From contig NZ_AQPF01000019.1 in NCBI RefSeq assembly GCF_009846745.1, positions 1 through 64,000 of the forward strand: DNA of 64,000 nucleotides, written 5' to 3'. The position numbers were made by a program, and so were the translations under genes. The DNA comes from Alloalcanivorax xiamenensis (lineage in GTDB: Bacteria > Pseudomonadota > Gammaproteobacteria > Pseudomonadales > Alcanivoracaceae). Of the stretch, positions 16,530 to 24,354 are shown piece after piece. Under the pieces are notes generated by a model, which was not told where the DNA came from, ran no database searches, and saw only the letters and a program-made list of their open reading frames with translations. Numbering within the stretch: position 1 is the first letter of the stretch; every line of letters begins with the position of its first letter.

Positions 16530-17299
16530 AGGCGCATCTCAATGCCGGCTTGCTGCATGTATTGCTTGGCTTCGGCAATGCTGTATTCGCCGAAGTGGAA
16601 AATCGACGCCGCCAGCACCGCATCGGCGCCACCCTGGATCACGCCGTCCACAAGATGCTGCAGATTACCGACACCGCCGGAGGCAATCACCGGCACCGGC
16701 ACGGCATCGGCAATGGCCCGGGTCAGGGCGATATCGAAACCGTTTTTGGTGCCGTCACGGTCCATGCTGGTCAGCAGGATTTCGCCGGCGCCGTAATCAG
16801 TCATGCGTCGCGCCCATTCCACCGCATCAAGGCCGGTGGGTTTGCGGCCACCGTGGGTGAAAATCTCCCAGCGATTGTTCTCGCTCTCGCCGCTGACTTT
16901 CTTGGCGTCGATGGCCACCACGATGCATTGGGAGCCGAACCGCTGCGCGGCCTCATGGACAAATTCCGGGCTCTTCACCGCCGCCGAGTTGATGCTGACC
17001 TTGTCGGCGCCGGCGTTAAGCAGATTGCGGATGTCTTCCAGGGTGCGCACGCCACCGCCCACGGTGAGCGGGATGAACACCTGGCTGGCCATGCGCTCCA
17101 CGGTTTCCAGGGTGGTGTCCCGCCCTTCGTGGCTGGCGGTAATGTCCAGGAAGGTAATCTCGTCCGCCCCGGCTTCGTTGTAGCGGCGCGCCACTTCCAC
17201 CGGATCACCGGCATCGCGGATATCAACGAACTGGACGCCCTTGACCACGCGGCCGGCGTCCACGTCGAGGCAGGGGATGATGCGTTTGGCAAGGCTCAT
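16526..17299 (-). CDS. hisF: Imidazole glycerol phosphate synthase subunit HisF
   Basis: Cyclase half of IGP synthase: uses ammonia from HisH and PRFAR to make imidazole glycerol phosphate and AICAR. The 257-residue TIM barrel has MSLAKRIIPCLDVDAGRVVKGVQF at its start, phosphate loops VGGGVRTLEDI and IASGGVGNLQHL, and catalytic aspartates in CLDVD and MDRDGT. The start at MSLAK has GGAG six bases upstream; a longer upstream reading runs through hisA in another frame. It follows hisA by 14 bases. Confidence 0.98.
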   Translation of the reverse strand: MSLAKRIIPCLDVDAGRVVKGVQFVDIRDAGDPVEVARRYNEAGADEITFLDITASHEGRDTTLETVERMASQVFIPLTVGGGVRTLEDIRNLLNAGADKVSINSAAVKSPEFVHEAAQRFGSQCIVVAIDAKKVSGESENNRWEIFTHGGRKPTGLDAVEWARRMTDYGAGEILLTSMDRDGTKNGFDIALTRAIADAVPVPVIASGGVGNLQHLVDGVIQGGADAVLAASIFHFGEYSIAEAKQYMQQAGIEMRL

Positions 17300-17313
17300 G
17301 ATGGTCTCCGCGC

Positions 17314-18054
17314 TCAGGCGCCGGTGAGCTGGTCGGACAGCGCCTGGCCTTCGGCGAAGTCCAGGGTGTTCTCGTAAATGGCACGGCCGGTGATGGCGCC
17401 GCTGATGCCCTGGTCCGCCACCGCGCACAAGTTGCGCACGTCGTCCAGATTGGTGATGCCACCGGAGGCGATCACCGGGATGCTCATGGACCGGGCCAGC
17501 CGTACCGTCGCGTCCACATTCACGCCCTGCAACATGCCGTCCCGGCTGATGTCGGTGTACACGATGGCGGAAACACCGTCGTTCTCGAATTGCCGGGCCA
17601 GTTCGATCACATCCACATCGGTGACGTTGGCCCAGCCATCGGTAGCCACCTTCCCGTCCTTGGCATCCAGACCGACAATGATATGGCCCGGAAAACGCTG
17701 GCACATTGCCTTGACGAAAGCCGGTTCGTTAACCGCCTTGGTACCGATGATCACCCACCGCACCCCGGCGTCCAGGTAGGCCTGGATGATCTCCGGGGTA
17801 CGGATGCCACCGCCAATCTGGATCGGCAGGTCCGGGTGGGTCTTGGCGATGGCCTTGACGATCTCGCCATTCACCGGCTCGCCAGCAAAGGCCCCGTTCA
17901 GGTCCACCAGGTGCAGGCGGCGGGCGCCCCGTTCCACCCAGTGAGTGGCGACGGCCACCGGGTCTTCGGAGAAGACGGTGTCGTCTTCCATGCGCCCTTG
18001 CTTGAGGCGTACGCACTTACCGTCTTTCAGGTCGATGGCGGGAATCAGTTGCAT
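17314..18054 (-). CDS. hisA: ProFAR isomerase HisA
   Basis: Isomerises ProFAR to PRFAR, the substrate of HisF/HisH. The 246-residue (beta-alpha)8 barrel carries MQLIPAIDLKDGKCVRLKQG with catalytic Asp in AIDLKDG, the second catalytic Asp in YTDISRDGMLQG, and phosphate sites IGGGIRT and IASGGITNLDDV. I use the ATG at 18054; the TTG immediately before it is in frame but less likely. Gene order hisB-hisH-hisA-hisF matches other gammaproteobacteria with a dispersed his pathway; hisIE, hisG, hisD and hisC are not in this window. Confidence 0.97.
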   Translation of the reverse strand: MQLIPAIDLKDGKCVRLKQGRMEDDTVFSEDPVAVATHWVERGARRLHLVDLNGAFAGEPVNGEIVKAIAKTHPDLPIQIGGGIRTPEIIQAYLDAGVRWVIIGTKAVNEPAFVKAMCQRFPGHIIVGLDAKDGKVATDGWANVTDVDVIELARQFENDGVSAIVYTDISRDGMLQGVNVDATVRLARSMSIPVIASGGITNLDDVRNLCAVADQGISGAITGRAIYENTLDFAEGQALSDQLTGA

Positions 18055-18108
18055 CAAAGTCTCTTTCTATCAACGTGTATCGGCGGTTTGTTCGGCCGGA
18101 CGACGACC

Positions 18109-18750
18109 TCAGGGCTGCCAGCGCAGGAAATTTTCCAACAGTTGCAGGCCAGCGTCGGCGCTTTTTTCCGGATGGAACTGCACCGCGAAAACATTCCTTT
18201 TGATCACCGCGGCGGCGAAGTCCCGGCCATAGTGGCAGATCCCGGAAATATTCTCTTCCGGCACATCCACGGCACAGTAGCTGTGCACGAAATAAAAGCG
18301 GGTGTTGTCGGCGATGCCGGCCCACATCGGGTGCGGGTGCGTCTGGCGCACTTCGTTCCAACCCATGTGCGGCACTTTCAGGCGGTTTCCGGTTTCCCCG
18401 TACTGCTCACCGAAATGGGCGACACGGCCCTCGAACACACCGAGGCAGTCGACGCCATCGTTTTCCTCGCTGTGATCCAGCAACGCCTGCATGCCCACGC
18501 AGACGCCAAGCAGCGGTTTGCGCGCATCGATCACATCGAGAATGGCCCGGTCCAGCCCGGTCTCGGTGATCACCCGGATACAGTCACGGATGGCGCCGAC
18601 ACCGGGAAACACCACCCGGTCCGCGTGACGGACCTGGTCCGGATCCCCGGTGATCACGATGCGTTGACCGGAAGCCACTTTCTCCAGCGCCTTGCCGGCG
18701 GAGTGCAGATTCCCCATGCCGTAATCGACCACGGCGACGGTTTCACTCAT
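18109..18750 (-). CDS. hisH: IGP synthase glutaminase subunit HisH
   Basis: Class I glutamine amidotransferase that supplies ammonia to HisF. The 213-residue protein has the nucleophile loop LLGVCVGMQAL, the oxyanion region PGVGAIRDC, and the His-Glu pair in AVQFHPEKS. It begins at MSETVAVVDYGMGN, with GAGG upstream; an upstream in-frame extension of 12 residues has no ribosome site. It lies between hisB and hisA, with a 54-base gap before hisA. Confidence 0.97.
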   Translation of the reverse strand: MSETVAVVDYGMGNLHSAGKALEKVASGQRIVITGDPDQVRHADRVVFPGVGAIRDCIRVITETGLDRAILDVIDARKPLLGVCVGMQALLDHSEENDGVDCLGVFEGRVAHFGEQYGETGNRLKVPHMGWNEVRQTHPHPMWAGIADNTRFYFVHSYCAVDVPEENISGICHYGRDFAAAVIKRNVFAVQFHPEKSADAGLQLLENFLRWQP

Positions 18751-18851
18751 ACCTGGATTCCTCATTTTGTCCGCCGGTGATGACAATTGATCAATGACCG
18801 TCGGATGGCGCGGCCCCGGGAGACCGGGGCGCCCGGGTTGGTCATTCAGGA

Positions 18852-19457
18852 TTACTCGGTTTCCGTCAAGGTGCCCTTGGTGCTCGGGGTGATATCCCCC
18901 ATGCGCGGGTCCCTCTCCACCGCCACGCGCAGAGCACGGCCAAAGGCCTTGAACACGGTTTCCGCCTGGTGGTGCGCGTTCTTGCCACGCAGGTTATCCA
19001 CGTGCACGGTGATCATGGCGTGATTCACCAGGCCCTGGAAAAACTCGTGGAACAGGTCCACGTCGAAGCCGCCGATCATGCCACGGGTAAACGGCACATG
19101 CATTTCCAGGCCGGGGCGGCCAGACAGGTCGATCACCACCCGGGACAAGGCTTCGTCCAGCGGCACATAGGCGTGGCCGTAACGGCGAATGCCTTTCTTG
19201 TCGCCCCAGGCCCGGGACAGCGCCTGCCCCAGGCTAATACCGATATCCTCCACGGTGTGGTGGGCATCGATATGCAAATCCCCATTGGCGACGATGTCCA
19301 GGTCGATCAGACCGTGACGTGCCACCTGATCCAGCATGTGCTCCAGAAACGGCAGGCCGGTGTCCAGCTTACAGGCGCCAGTGCCATCCAGATTCACGGC
19401 TACCCGGATCTGGGTTTCCAGTGTGTTGCGCTCGACAGTGGCGCGACGTTCGCTCAT
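18852..19457 (-). CDS. hisB: Imidazoleglycerol-phosphate dehydratase HisB
   Basis: Dehydrates imidazole glycerol phosphate to imidazole acetol phosphate. The 201-residue protein is the monofunctional form (no histidinol-phosphatase domain): the manganese-binding motifs DAHHTVED and GKNAHHQAE and the LPFLEHMLDQVARHG segment are present. The ATG at MSERRATVERNT has GGAGG just upstream. It is the first gene of the hisBHAF run. A MITE-like element begins 16 bases upstream of its start codon, so any hisB promoter must lie within or beyond that element. Confidence 0.98.
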   Translation of the reverse strand: MSERRATVERNTLETQIRVAVNLDGTGACKLDTGLPFLEHMLDQVARHGLIDLDIVANGDLHIDAHHTVEDIGISLGQALSRAWGDKKGIRRYGHAYVPLDEALSRVVIDLSGRPGLEMHVPFTRGMIGGFDVDLFHEFFQGLVNHAMITVHVDNLRGKNAHHQAETVFKAFGRALRVAVERDPRMGDITPSTKGTLTETE

Positions 19458-19473
19458 CGGTACCTCCAATATG

Positions 19474-19774
19474 AGAGCCTGTTTATGATCTCTACACCGC
19501 CGCGTTGCCGCTGGAAAAACCGCCAGACGGCGTTGCGGACTGCAGGCTCTGGTGGGCCAAAGTCAAAGGCCGCAGCGTCGTCTGGTGACTTTTCCAGCGC
19601 AACCCGAAGGGCCGGGCTCCCCTGTGCCCTCCGGGTATTTTGCCGCCAGGCCGCGATTACGCTTGTTTATGTAGATGGGCTACACCGCACAATCGGAATC
19701 ACACCCTGACGACACTTTCTACCAGGTGAGAAGAGAACTCCGGCGCGGTGGCGTAGAGATCATAAACAGGCTCT
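19474..19774. mobile_element. MITE-like element, 301 bp with 31-bp terminal inverted repeats
   Basis: Terminal inverted repeats 19474-19504 (begins AGAGCCTGTTTATGATC) and 19744-19774 are 31 bp each with two mismatches. A second, inner inverted pair lies at 19511-19529 (CTGGAAAA ... CCAGACG) and 19579-19597. No transposase frame is present, so this is a non-autonomous element or remnant. No target-site duplication is evident at the borders. It lies in the 414-base hisB/19872 divergent gap, which otherwise holds a TAGTATACTA palindrome (19783-19792) that may be part of a promoter. Confidence 0.75.
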
Positions 19775-19871
19775 TAGACGGGTAGTATACTAGGGAACCG
19801 ACCCTTTAGCCTACGTGACCCGCCGAGATCGGCCGGGCACGGACGTTTTTTCACCGTCTCCGGGAGACCGC

Positions 19872-20180
19872 ATGCCGATTCAGCTCCAGATTCACGCCGC
19901 CAGTGACACCCTCAACGACACGTTCGCCAAGACCCTGCGCGAGGATCCCGATCACGCCCGGGCGCTACGCCAGGCCATCGCGGCCGGGCACACCATCGCT
20001 GGCGCCCATTTCAACGGTCAGCCGGTGGCGGTGGCCGCCGTGGACGACGGGACCCTGCTGTGGATGGTGGTGCACCCGTCCACCCGGGGACGGGGCGTCG
20101 GCACGGATTTTCTGCGGCTGCTGGAACAGCACCAAGGCGGCCCTTTGTCGCTGCCGCCGGAGTGCCGCCGGCCAGGCTGA
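19872..20180 (+). CDS. Small GNAT-like acetyltransferase-domain protein
   Basis: A 102-residue protein with the acetyl-CoA-binding motif of GNAT enzymes, WMVVHPSTRGRGVGTDFLRLLE, preceded by two predicted beta strands. It is shorter than a full GNAT fold (about 140-150 residues), lacking N-terminal strands, so it may be a minimal or regulatory acetyl-CoA-binding protein (PanZ-like size) or a degraded enzyme. The ATG at 19872 has GGGAG 6 bases upstream. The next gene (ATP-grasp) begins about 94 bases further on. Function not recognised beyond the fold. Confidence 0.65.
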   Translation: MPIQLQIHAASDTLNDTFAKTLREDPDHARALRQAIAAGHTIAGAHFNGQPVAVAAVDDGTLLWMVVHPSTRGRGVGTDFLRLLEQHQGGPLSLPPECRRPG

Positions 20181-20273
20181 ATCGCCGCCGCGGGACAGCG
20201 CTGAATTTGCTTGCCGAGCCTCCGATTTAGCCCTATAAAATCGTCCGTTACGGCTGAATGGTGCTGTCCCGCG

Positions 20274-21089
20274 TTGAAACTGATCACCTTTGATCCCTTC
20301 CGCACCCTGGGGCTGGCTTCGGTTCGCTACATCAAACCGGAACACGCCGCCGCCCACGTGAGCGAATTGAGCGAAGCCGACTGGTTGCTGTTCCCCGCGT
20401 ATTGGCAGTTGCACGGCCTGCACTACGTACTGCGGCGGCCCATTTTTCCCAGCCCGGCCTCCTATCATCTGGGCCACGACAAGATCGAAATGACCCGGGC
20501 TCTGGAGTTGGCCTGCCCCCAGCATCTGCCAGCCACCGAGGTGCTGCCCTCCGACAGCGTTTCGGTAAGCCGTATCCTGGACACCTGGACATTCCCGTTC
20601 GTGGGCAAACAGGTCCGCTCCAGCCGTGGCGAGGGCGTGTTCCTGATCGAGAACCGCCCGCAATTACAGGCGTTCGCCGCGCAAAACGATGTGCTCTACA
20701 TCCAGAGGCTATTGCCGATCGTGCGCGATCTGCGCGTGGTGGTGGTGGGCCGGAAGGTGATCGCCGCTTACTGGCGCGAGGGCGAGGGCTTCCTCAATAA
20801 CGTGGCACGCGGCGGCCGGGTACGCCATGACCTGCCGGTGCCGGAAGCCGCGGTGGCACTGGTGCACGACCTGGCCCTGCGGCTGGGCATCGATTACGCC
20901 GGCTTCGACGTGGCCTGGGTGGACGGTCATCCCTATGTGCTGGAGTTCAACCGTCTGTTCGGCAATCAGGGCATGCCCGACCTGCCCCAGCGCATCGCCG
21001 TGGCGATGAATGATTACCTGCTCGGCGAGACACCGTCCTCGCCCGCCGGGCCGGAGCCCAACCCGTCGCCCATCACCGCTTCCGCCTGA
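20274..21089 (+). CDS. ATP-grasp (RimK-like) protein
   Basis: About 271 residues. The N-terminal part (KLITFDPFRTLGLASVRYIKPE) precedes a RimK/glutathione-synthetase-like ATP-grasp domain: FPFVGKQVRSSRGEGVFLI (nucleotide-binding Lys and Gly-rich loop), LYIQRLLPIVRDLRVVVVG and LEFNRLFGNQG (metal-binding Glu/Asn). Such proteins form peptide or amide bonds; the substrate is unknown. The likely start is a TTG at 20274, since homologous proteins begin with KLITFDP; another in-frame TTG at 20211 would add 21 residues. Its 3' end overlaps the convergent ahpA-like gene by 76 bases. Confidence 0.75.
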   Translation: MKLITFDPFRTLGLASVRYIKPEHAAAHVSELSEADWLLFPAYWQLHGLHYVLRRPIFPSPASYHLGHDKIEMTRALELACPQHLPATEVLPSDSVSVSRILDTWTFPFVGKQVRSSRGEGVFLIENRPQLQAFAAQNDVLYIQRLLPIVRDLRVVVVGRKVIAAYWREGEGFLNNVARGGRVRHDLPVPEAAVALVHDLALRLGIDYAGFDVAWVDGHPYVLEFNRLFGNQGMPDLPQRIAVAMNDYLLGETPSSPAGPEPNPSPITASA

Positions 21090-22237
21090 CTGCGCAGCAG
21101 CGCCTGGTAACGGTAGGCCAGCTGCTCCACCGGCTGCAGCCGCACCTGGCGCTCACCGGCCATCACCGTCAGTGCCCGCTCCGGCTGGTACAGAGCTTTC
21201 ACATCCAGTTCTCCTCGGGTGAGCTGGCTTTCCGGCACCTGTAACCGGCCCGGTACGCCGGCCACGCACAACGCCCAGCTCTCCTCTTCCCCGAAGTTGT
21301 CACAGACCAGGGCTTTGAATTCCAGCGCCGGCGCCTGGTGGGATTTGCGGCGGGGCCCCTGCAGGCGCACCAGGCGCAGGAACAGCAGGCCCGCGCACAG
21401 CGCGGCGAAGGAAGTGGACGACAACGGCTGTCCGGGGAAACGCACCAGCGCACGATCCCCCAGCCCACGCTCCACCTGGCCACCGTACAAGTGCGCCACT
21501 TCACTCAACAGATGATGATAGTCATCCAGCAAGGCCCGCAGAGCCTCGGCCGTATAGCGCTGCCGGAAGTGATCAAAATTGACGATACTCAGGCGCAGAT
21601 CGCTGCCGTCCGACCCGCCACTGCTTTGCGGACGCTGGAAAACGATGGACGGCGGCGCACCATCCAGCGCGTCGGCGTCGTCACATCCGCCACTGCTGCC
21701 CGGCGCCTCATCGTCCCTCCTGGCCGGCAGTCCTCGCTGGATTCGACGCCACATGACTTCACCGGCCACTCTCAGCAACAACACGCCAAGCACCACCAGC
21801 ACATAACCGGATTCCAGCCCCTCGCGGGCGGTGCTCGGATGGGCCGCCAGCACCAGGGCTCCGGCCGGCTCGCCGTCGGGCAGCGCCACCGGCACTTCCA
21901 CTCTCACCGTGGCCGCCGAAGGCGGTTCCCCTCCCGCCAGCGGTTGCCGGGCCACGCTAAGGAAACGCGCCTCGCTGACGGTATCCAGAGCGCGGGTTTC
22001 ACGGGCGATGACATTGAGACTGATAAGATCGTCACCGGCCATGGACTCAGCCGCGCGCAGGGCGGTCTGTCTGGCCAGGGAGGCCAACTCCCGCCGCTGC
22101 TGTTCTTCCAGACGAGTGGAAAAATGCTCCAGAAAGTAGACTCCGATCACCAGCGCCATCAGCAGCATGGTGGCCAGTTCCACCAGCAGAACGCGCTCCT
22201 GACGCAGCCACGGGCGCCATCGTTGCCAAAGGGACAT
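21014..22237 (-). CDS. AhpA/YtjB-like membrane protein
   Basis: A 407-residue inner-membrane protein with a signal-anchor helix (VELATMLLMALVIGVYFL), a periplasmic domain of about 100 residues, a second helix (YVLVVLGVLLLRVAG) and a cytosolic C-terminal region containing a nucleotide-cyclase-like segment (LSIVNFDHFRQRY ... GGQVERGLGDRALVRFPG). Position next to divergent serB matches the YtjB(Smp)/AhpA family of gammaproteobacteria, whose role is poorly defined. The cyclase-like part lacks clear metal-binding aspartates. An upstream TATACT -10-like box lies near 22271. The last 76 bases overlap the convergent ATP-grasp gene. Confidence 0.72.
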   Translation of the reverse strand: MSLWQRWRPWLRQERVLLVELATMLLMALVIGVYFLEHFSTRLEEQQRRELASLARQTALRAAESMAGDDLISLNVIARETRALDTVSEARFLSVARQPLAGGEPPSAATVRVEVPVALPDGEPAGALVLAAHPSTAREGLESGYVLVVLGVLLLRVAGEVMWRRIQRGLPARRDDEAPGSSGGCDDADALDGAPPSIVFQRPQSSGGSDGSDLRLSIVNFDHFRQRYTAEALRALLDDYHHLLSEVAHLYGGQVERGLGDRALVRFPGQPLSSTSFAALCAGLLFLRLVRLQGPRRKSHQAPALEFKALVCDNFGEEESWALCVAGVPGRLQVPESQLTRGELDVKALYQPERALTVMAGERQVRLQPVEQLAYRYQALLRSQAEAVMGDGLGSGPAGEDGVSPSR

Positions 22238-22285
22238 GTTCCGTATTTCCTGTTGGGTGAATCGCGGGGCCGAGTATACCTGTTT

Positions 22286-22304
22286 AGAGCCTGTTCATGG
22301 CGCC
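22286..22304 (+). repeat. Dispersed AGAGCCTGTT motif, copy upstream of serB
   Basis: AGAGCCTGTTCATGGCGCC matches the outer end of the MITE-like element at 19474 over its first 10 bases plus ATG. Other copies occur at 54131-54140 and, inverted, at 15527-15537. Here it lies in the ahpA/serB divergent spacer. It may be a residual terminal repeat of the same element family. Confidence 0.5.
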
Positions 22305-22372
22305 AAACCGGGCTGCCGCTGGCCCGCGCTTTTTGCTACGCTACGCCGACCTTTCACCAAGGACCATAGTTA

Positions 22373-23602
22373 GTGCGCGAGATCATTCTGATCCAGGTGT
22401 CCGGCAACGACCGACCTGGCTTGACCGCGGCCTTCACCGCGATACTGGGCCGCTACCAGGTGAACGTCCTGGATATTGGCCAGGCGGTGATCCACGACAC
22501 CCTGTCCCTGGGCATTCTGGTGGAGGTACCACCGGAGGGGGAAGCGTCGCCGCTACTCAAGGATCTGTTGTTCGAGGCCCACAAGCGCAATGTTTCGGTG
22601 CGCTTCCGGCCAATTGATGAGGACCGCTACGAGGAGTGGGTGGCCGGCCAGGGCAAGGACCGCCACATCATCACCCTGCTGTCGCGCAAGATCACCGCCG
22701 AACAACTGGCCGAGGTCACCACCGTGGTGGCCGACAACGGTCTCAACATCGACAGCATGACCCGCCTGTCCGGCCGGGTTCGCCTGGAAGGCGAGCAGGA
22801 GAATCCGGACACCCGGGCCTGCGTGGAAATCTCCGTGCGCGGTGAGCCCCGGGACGCGGCGTCCATGCGCGCCGCTTTTCTGTCCATCGCCAACGAACGC
22901 AATCTGGACATCGCCTTCCAGCGTGACAGCGCCTTCCGCCGCAACCGGCGGCTGGTGGTGTTCGACATGGATTCCACCTTGATCCGCTCGGAAGTGATCG
23001 ATGAGCTGGCCGCCGAGGCCGGCGTGGGCGAGCAAGTGGCCGCCATCACCGAGCGCGCCATGCGCGGTGAACTGGACTTCAATGAAAGTTTCCGTTCCCG
23101 CGTGGCCCTGCTCAAGGGGCTGGACGAAGGCGCTCTGGAACGGGTGCGCGACCGCCTGGAACTGACCGAAGGCGCCCAGCGTCTTATCCCCACCCTCAAG
23201 GCACTGGGCTACCGCACCGCGATCCTGTCCGGCGGCTTTACCTGGTTCGGTGAATGGCTCCAGCGCACATTGAACATCGACTACGTCTACGCCAACGAGC
23301 TGGAGATCGAGGACGGCAAGGTCACCGGCCGGGTGGTGGGCCAGATCGTCAACGGTGAGCGCAAGGCGGAACTGCTCAAACAGATCGCCAGACAGGAAAA
23401 TATCAACCTGGAGCAGGTCATCGCCGTGGGCGACGGCGCCAACGATCTGCCCATGCTGGGCGCCGCCGGTCTTGGCATCGCCTTCCGCGCCAAGCCGCTG
23501 GTGAAAAAGAACGCCGAGCAATCGATTTCCACGCTGGGCCTGGACGGCATCCTCTATCTGATCGGTGTGCGCGACAAGGACCAGGCGGAACTGCTGAACT
23601 AG
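22373..23602 (+). CDS. serB: Phosphoserine phosphatase SerB
   Basis: Last enzyme of serine biosynthesis, hydrolysing O-phosphoserine. The 409-residue protein has two N-terminal ACT domains (LIQVSGNDRPGLTAAFTAIL and HIITLLSRKITAEQLAEVT), then a HAD phosphatase with nucleophile Asp198 in VFDMDSTLIRSEVIDEL, motif II ILSGGFTWF and motif IV VIAVGDGANDLPMLGAAGLGIAF. The ACT pair suggests allosteric control by serine, as in Pseudomonas/mycobacterial SerB. The start is a GTG with AAGGA about 9 bases upstream. Divergent from the ahpA-like gene. Confidence 0.96.
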   Translation: MREIILIQVSGNDRPGLTAAFTAILGRYQVNVLDIGQAVIHDTLSLGILVEVPPEGEASPLLKDLLFEAHKRNVSVRFRPIDEDRYEEWVAGQGKDRHIITLLSRKITAEQLAEVTTVVADNGLNIDSMTRLSGRVRLEGEQENPDTRACVEISVRGEPRDAASMRAAFLSIANERNLDIAFQRDSAFRRNRRLVVFDMDSTLIRSEVIDELAAEAGVGEQVAAITERAMRGELDFNESFRSRVALLKGLDEGALERVRDRLELTEGAQRLIPTLKALGYRTAILSGGFTWFGEWLQRTLNIDYVYANELEIEDGKVTGRVVGQIVNGERKAELLKQIARQENINLEQVIAVGDGANDLPMLGAAGLGIAFRAKPLVKKNAEQSISTLGLDGILYLIGVRDKDQAELLN

Positions 23603-23608
23603 TCCGTA

Positions 23609-23676
23609 TTCGCTGGCAAGCCAGCTTCCCACAGCAGCTTTCTTGGACCTCCGTGTGAAGCTGGCTTGCCAGCGAA
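23609..23676. repeat. REP-like palindrome, 20-bp perfect arms
   Basis: Arms 23609-23628 (TTCGCTGGCAAGCCAGCTTC) and 23657-23676 are exact reverse complements around a 28-base loop that includes CCCACAG. It starts 7 bases after the serB stop, the expected place for a transcript-3'-end hairpin, though no T-run follows. Confidence 0.85.
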
Positions 23677-23747
23677 CAACTTTGCACCTGGCCTCCACGG
23701 CTCTTCATACTGAAAAGAACCGCGTTGGGCCGTTGCTATTGCCCCCT

Positions 23748-23766
23748 TGTAATGAGACTGATTCGC
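23748..23766 (+). promoter_or_regulatory. Candidate Fur box upstream of ECF sigma gene
   Basis: TGTAATGAGACTGATTCGC matches the 19-base Fur consensus (GATAATGAT-AATCATTATC type) at 12 of 19 positions by eye, concentrated in the TAATGA and GATT cores. It lies about 70 bases upstream of the chosen start of the FecI-like gene, where iron repression is expected for such loci. Confidence 0.45.
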
Positions 23767-23833
23767 GTTTAATGTGTGTTTTCAACGCCTGCTTCCAGGC
23801 ATCGCACTTTCGCCAACCACCCGTCTCCGTCCC

Positions 23834-24352
23834 ATGCCCGCCACTGAAATCGATCCGTCCCATCTGGCCGAGCTGTATCGTGACCACCACGGCTGGCTGC
23901 ATCTTTGGTTGCGGCGCAAGCTGGGTTGCACCGAGCAGGCCGCCGACATTGCCCAGGACACCTTCGTGCGTGTGCTGGTGCGCGGAAAGCCGGTCACCGG
24001 CGAAGCGCCGCGAGCTTTTCTGGGCACTATCGCCAAGGGGCTGGTAATCGATTTCTGGCGCCGCGGCGCTCTGGAAAAAGCCTACCTGGAAGCATTGGCA
24101 CAGTTGCCTCAGGGATACGCACCCTCCGCCGAAACCCGTAACGAAGCCCTGCAAATGCTGGAGCGGGTGGCGGCCATGCTGGACGGTCTGAAGCCCCGGG
24201 TACGTCGAGCCTTCCTGCTTTACCAGTTGGGTGGCCAGAGTCATCGCCAAGTGGCCGAACAGCTCGGCGTCTCCACCCGCACCGCCGAGCGTTACGTGGC
24301 CGAAGCCCTGATGCACTGCTACCGGCTGCGCTTCGAGCAGGGCGGCGCCTGA
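23834..24352 (+). CDS. ECF sigma factor, FecI-type
   Basis: A 172-residue sigma-70-family ECF factor predicted to switch on the TonB receptor gene downstream. Region 2 is seen as LYRDHHGWLHLWLRRKLGCTEQAADIAQDTFVRVL and region 4 as LDGLKPRVRRAFLLYQLGGQSHRQVAEQLGVSTRTAERYVAEALMHC. The start at MPATEID gives the normal FecI length; an in-frame GTG at 23774 would add 20 residues. fecR-like follows after 2 bases, the standard arrangement of iron-starvation surface signalling, and a Fur-like site lies upstream. Confidence 0.92.
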   Translation: MPATEIDPSHLAELYRDHHGWLHLWLRRKLGCTEQAADIAQDTFVRVLVRGKPVTGEAPRAFLGTIAKGLVIDFWRRGALEKAYLEALAQLPQGYAPSAETRNEALQMLERVAAMLDGLKPRVRRAFLLYQLGGQSHRQVAEQLGVSTRTAERYVAEALMHCYRLRFEQGGA

Positions 24353-24354
24353 CC

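Noticed and set aside
21014..22237. Functional adenylate cyclase
   Set aside because: The cytosolic part has only a cyclase-like outline without the metal-binding aspartates; serB neighbourhood and layout fit AhpA/YtjB better.
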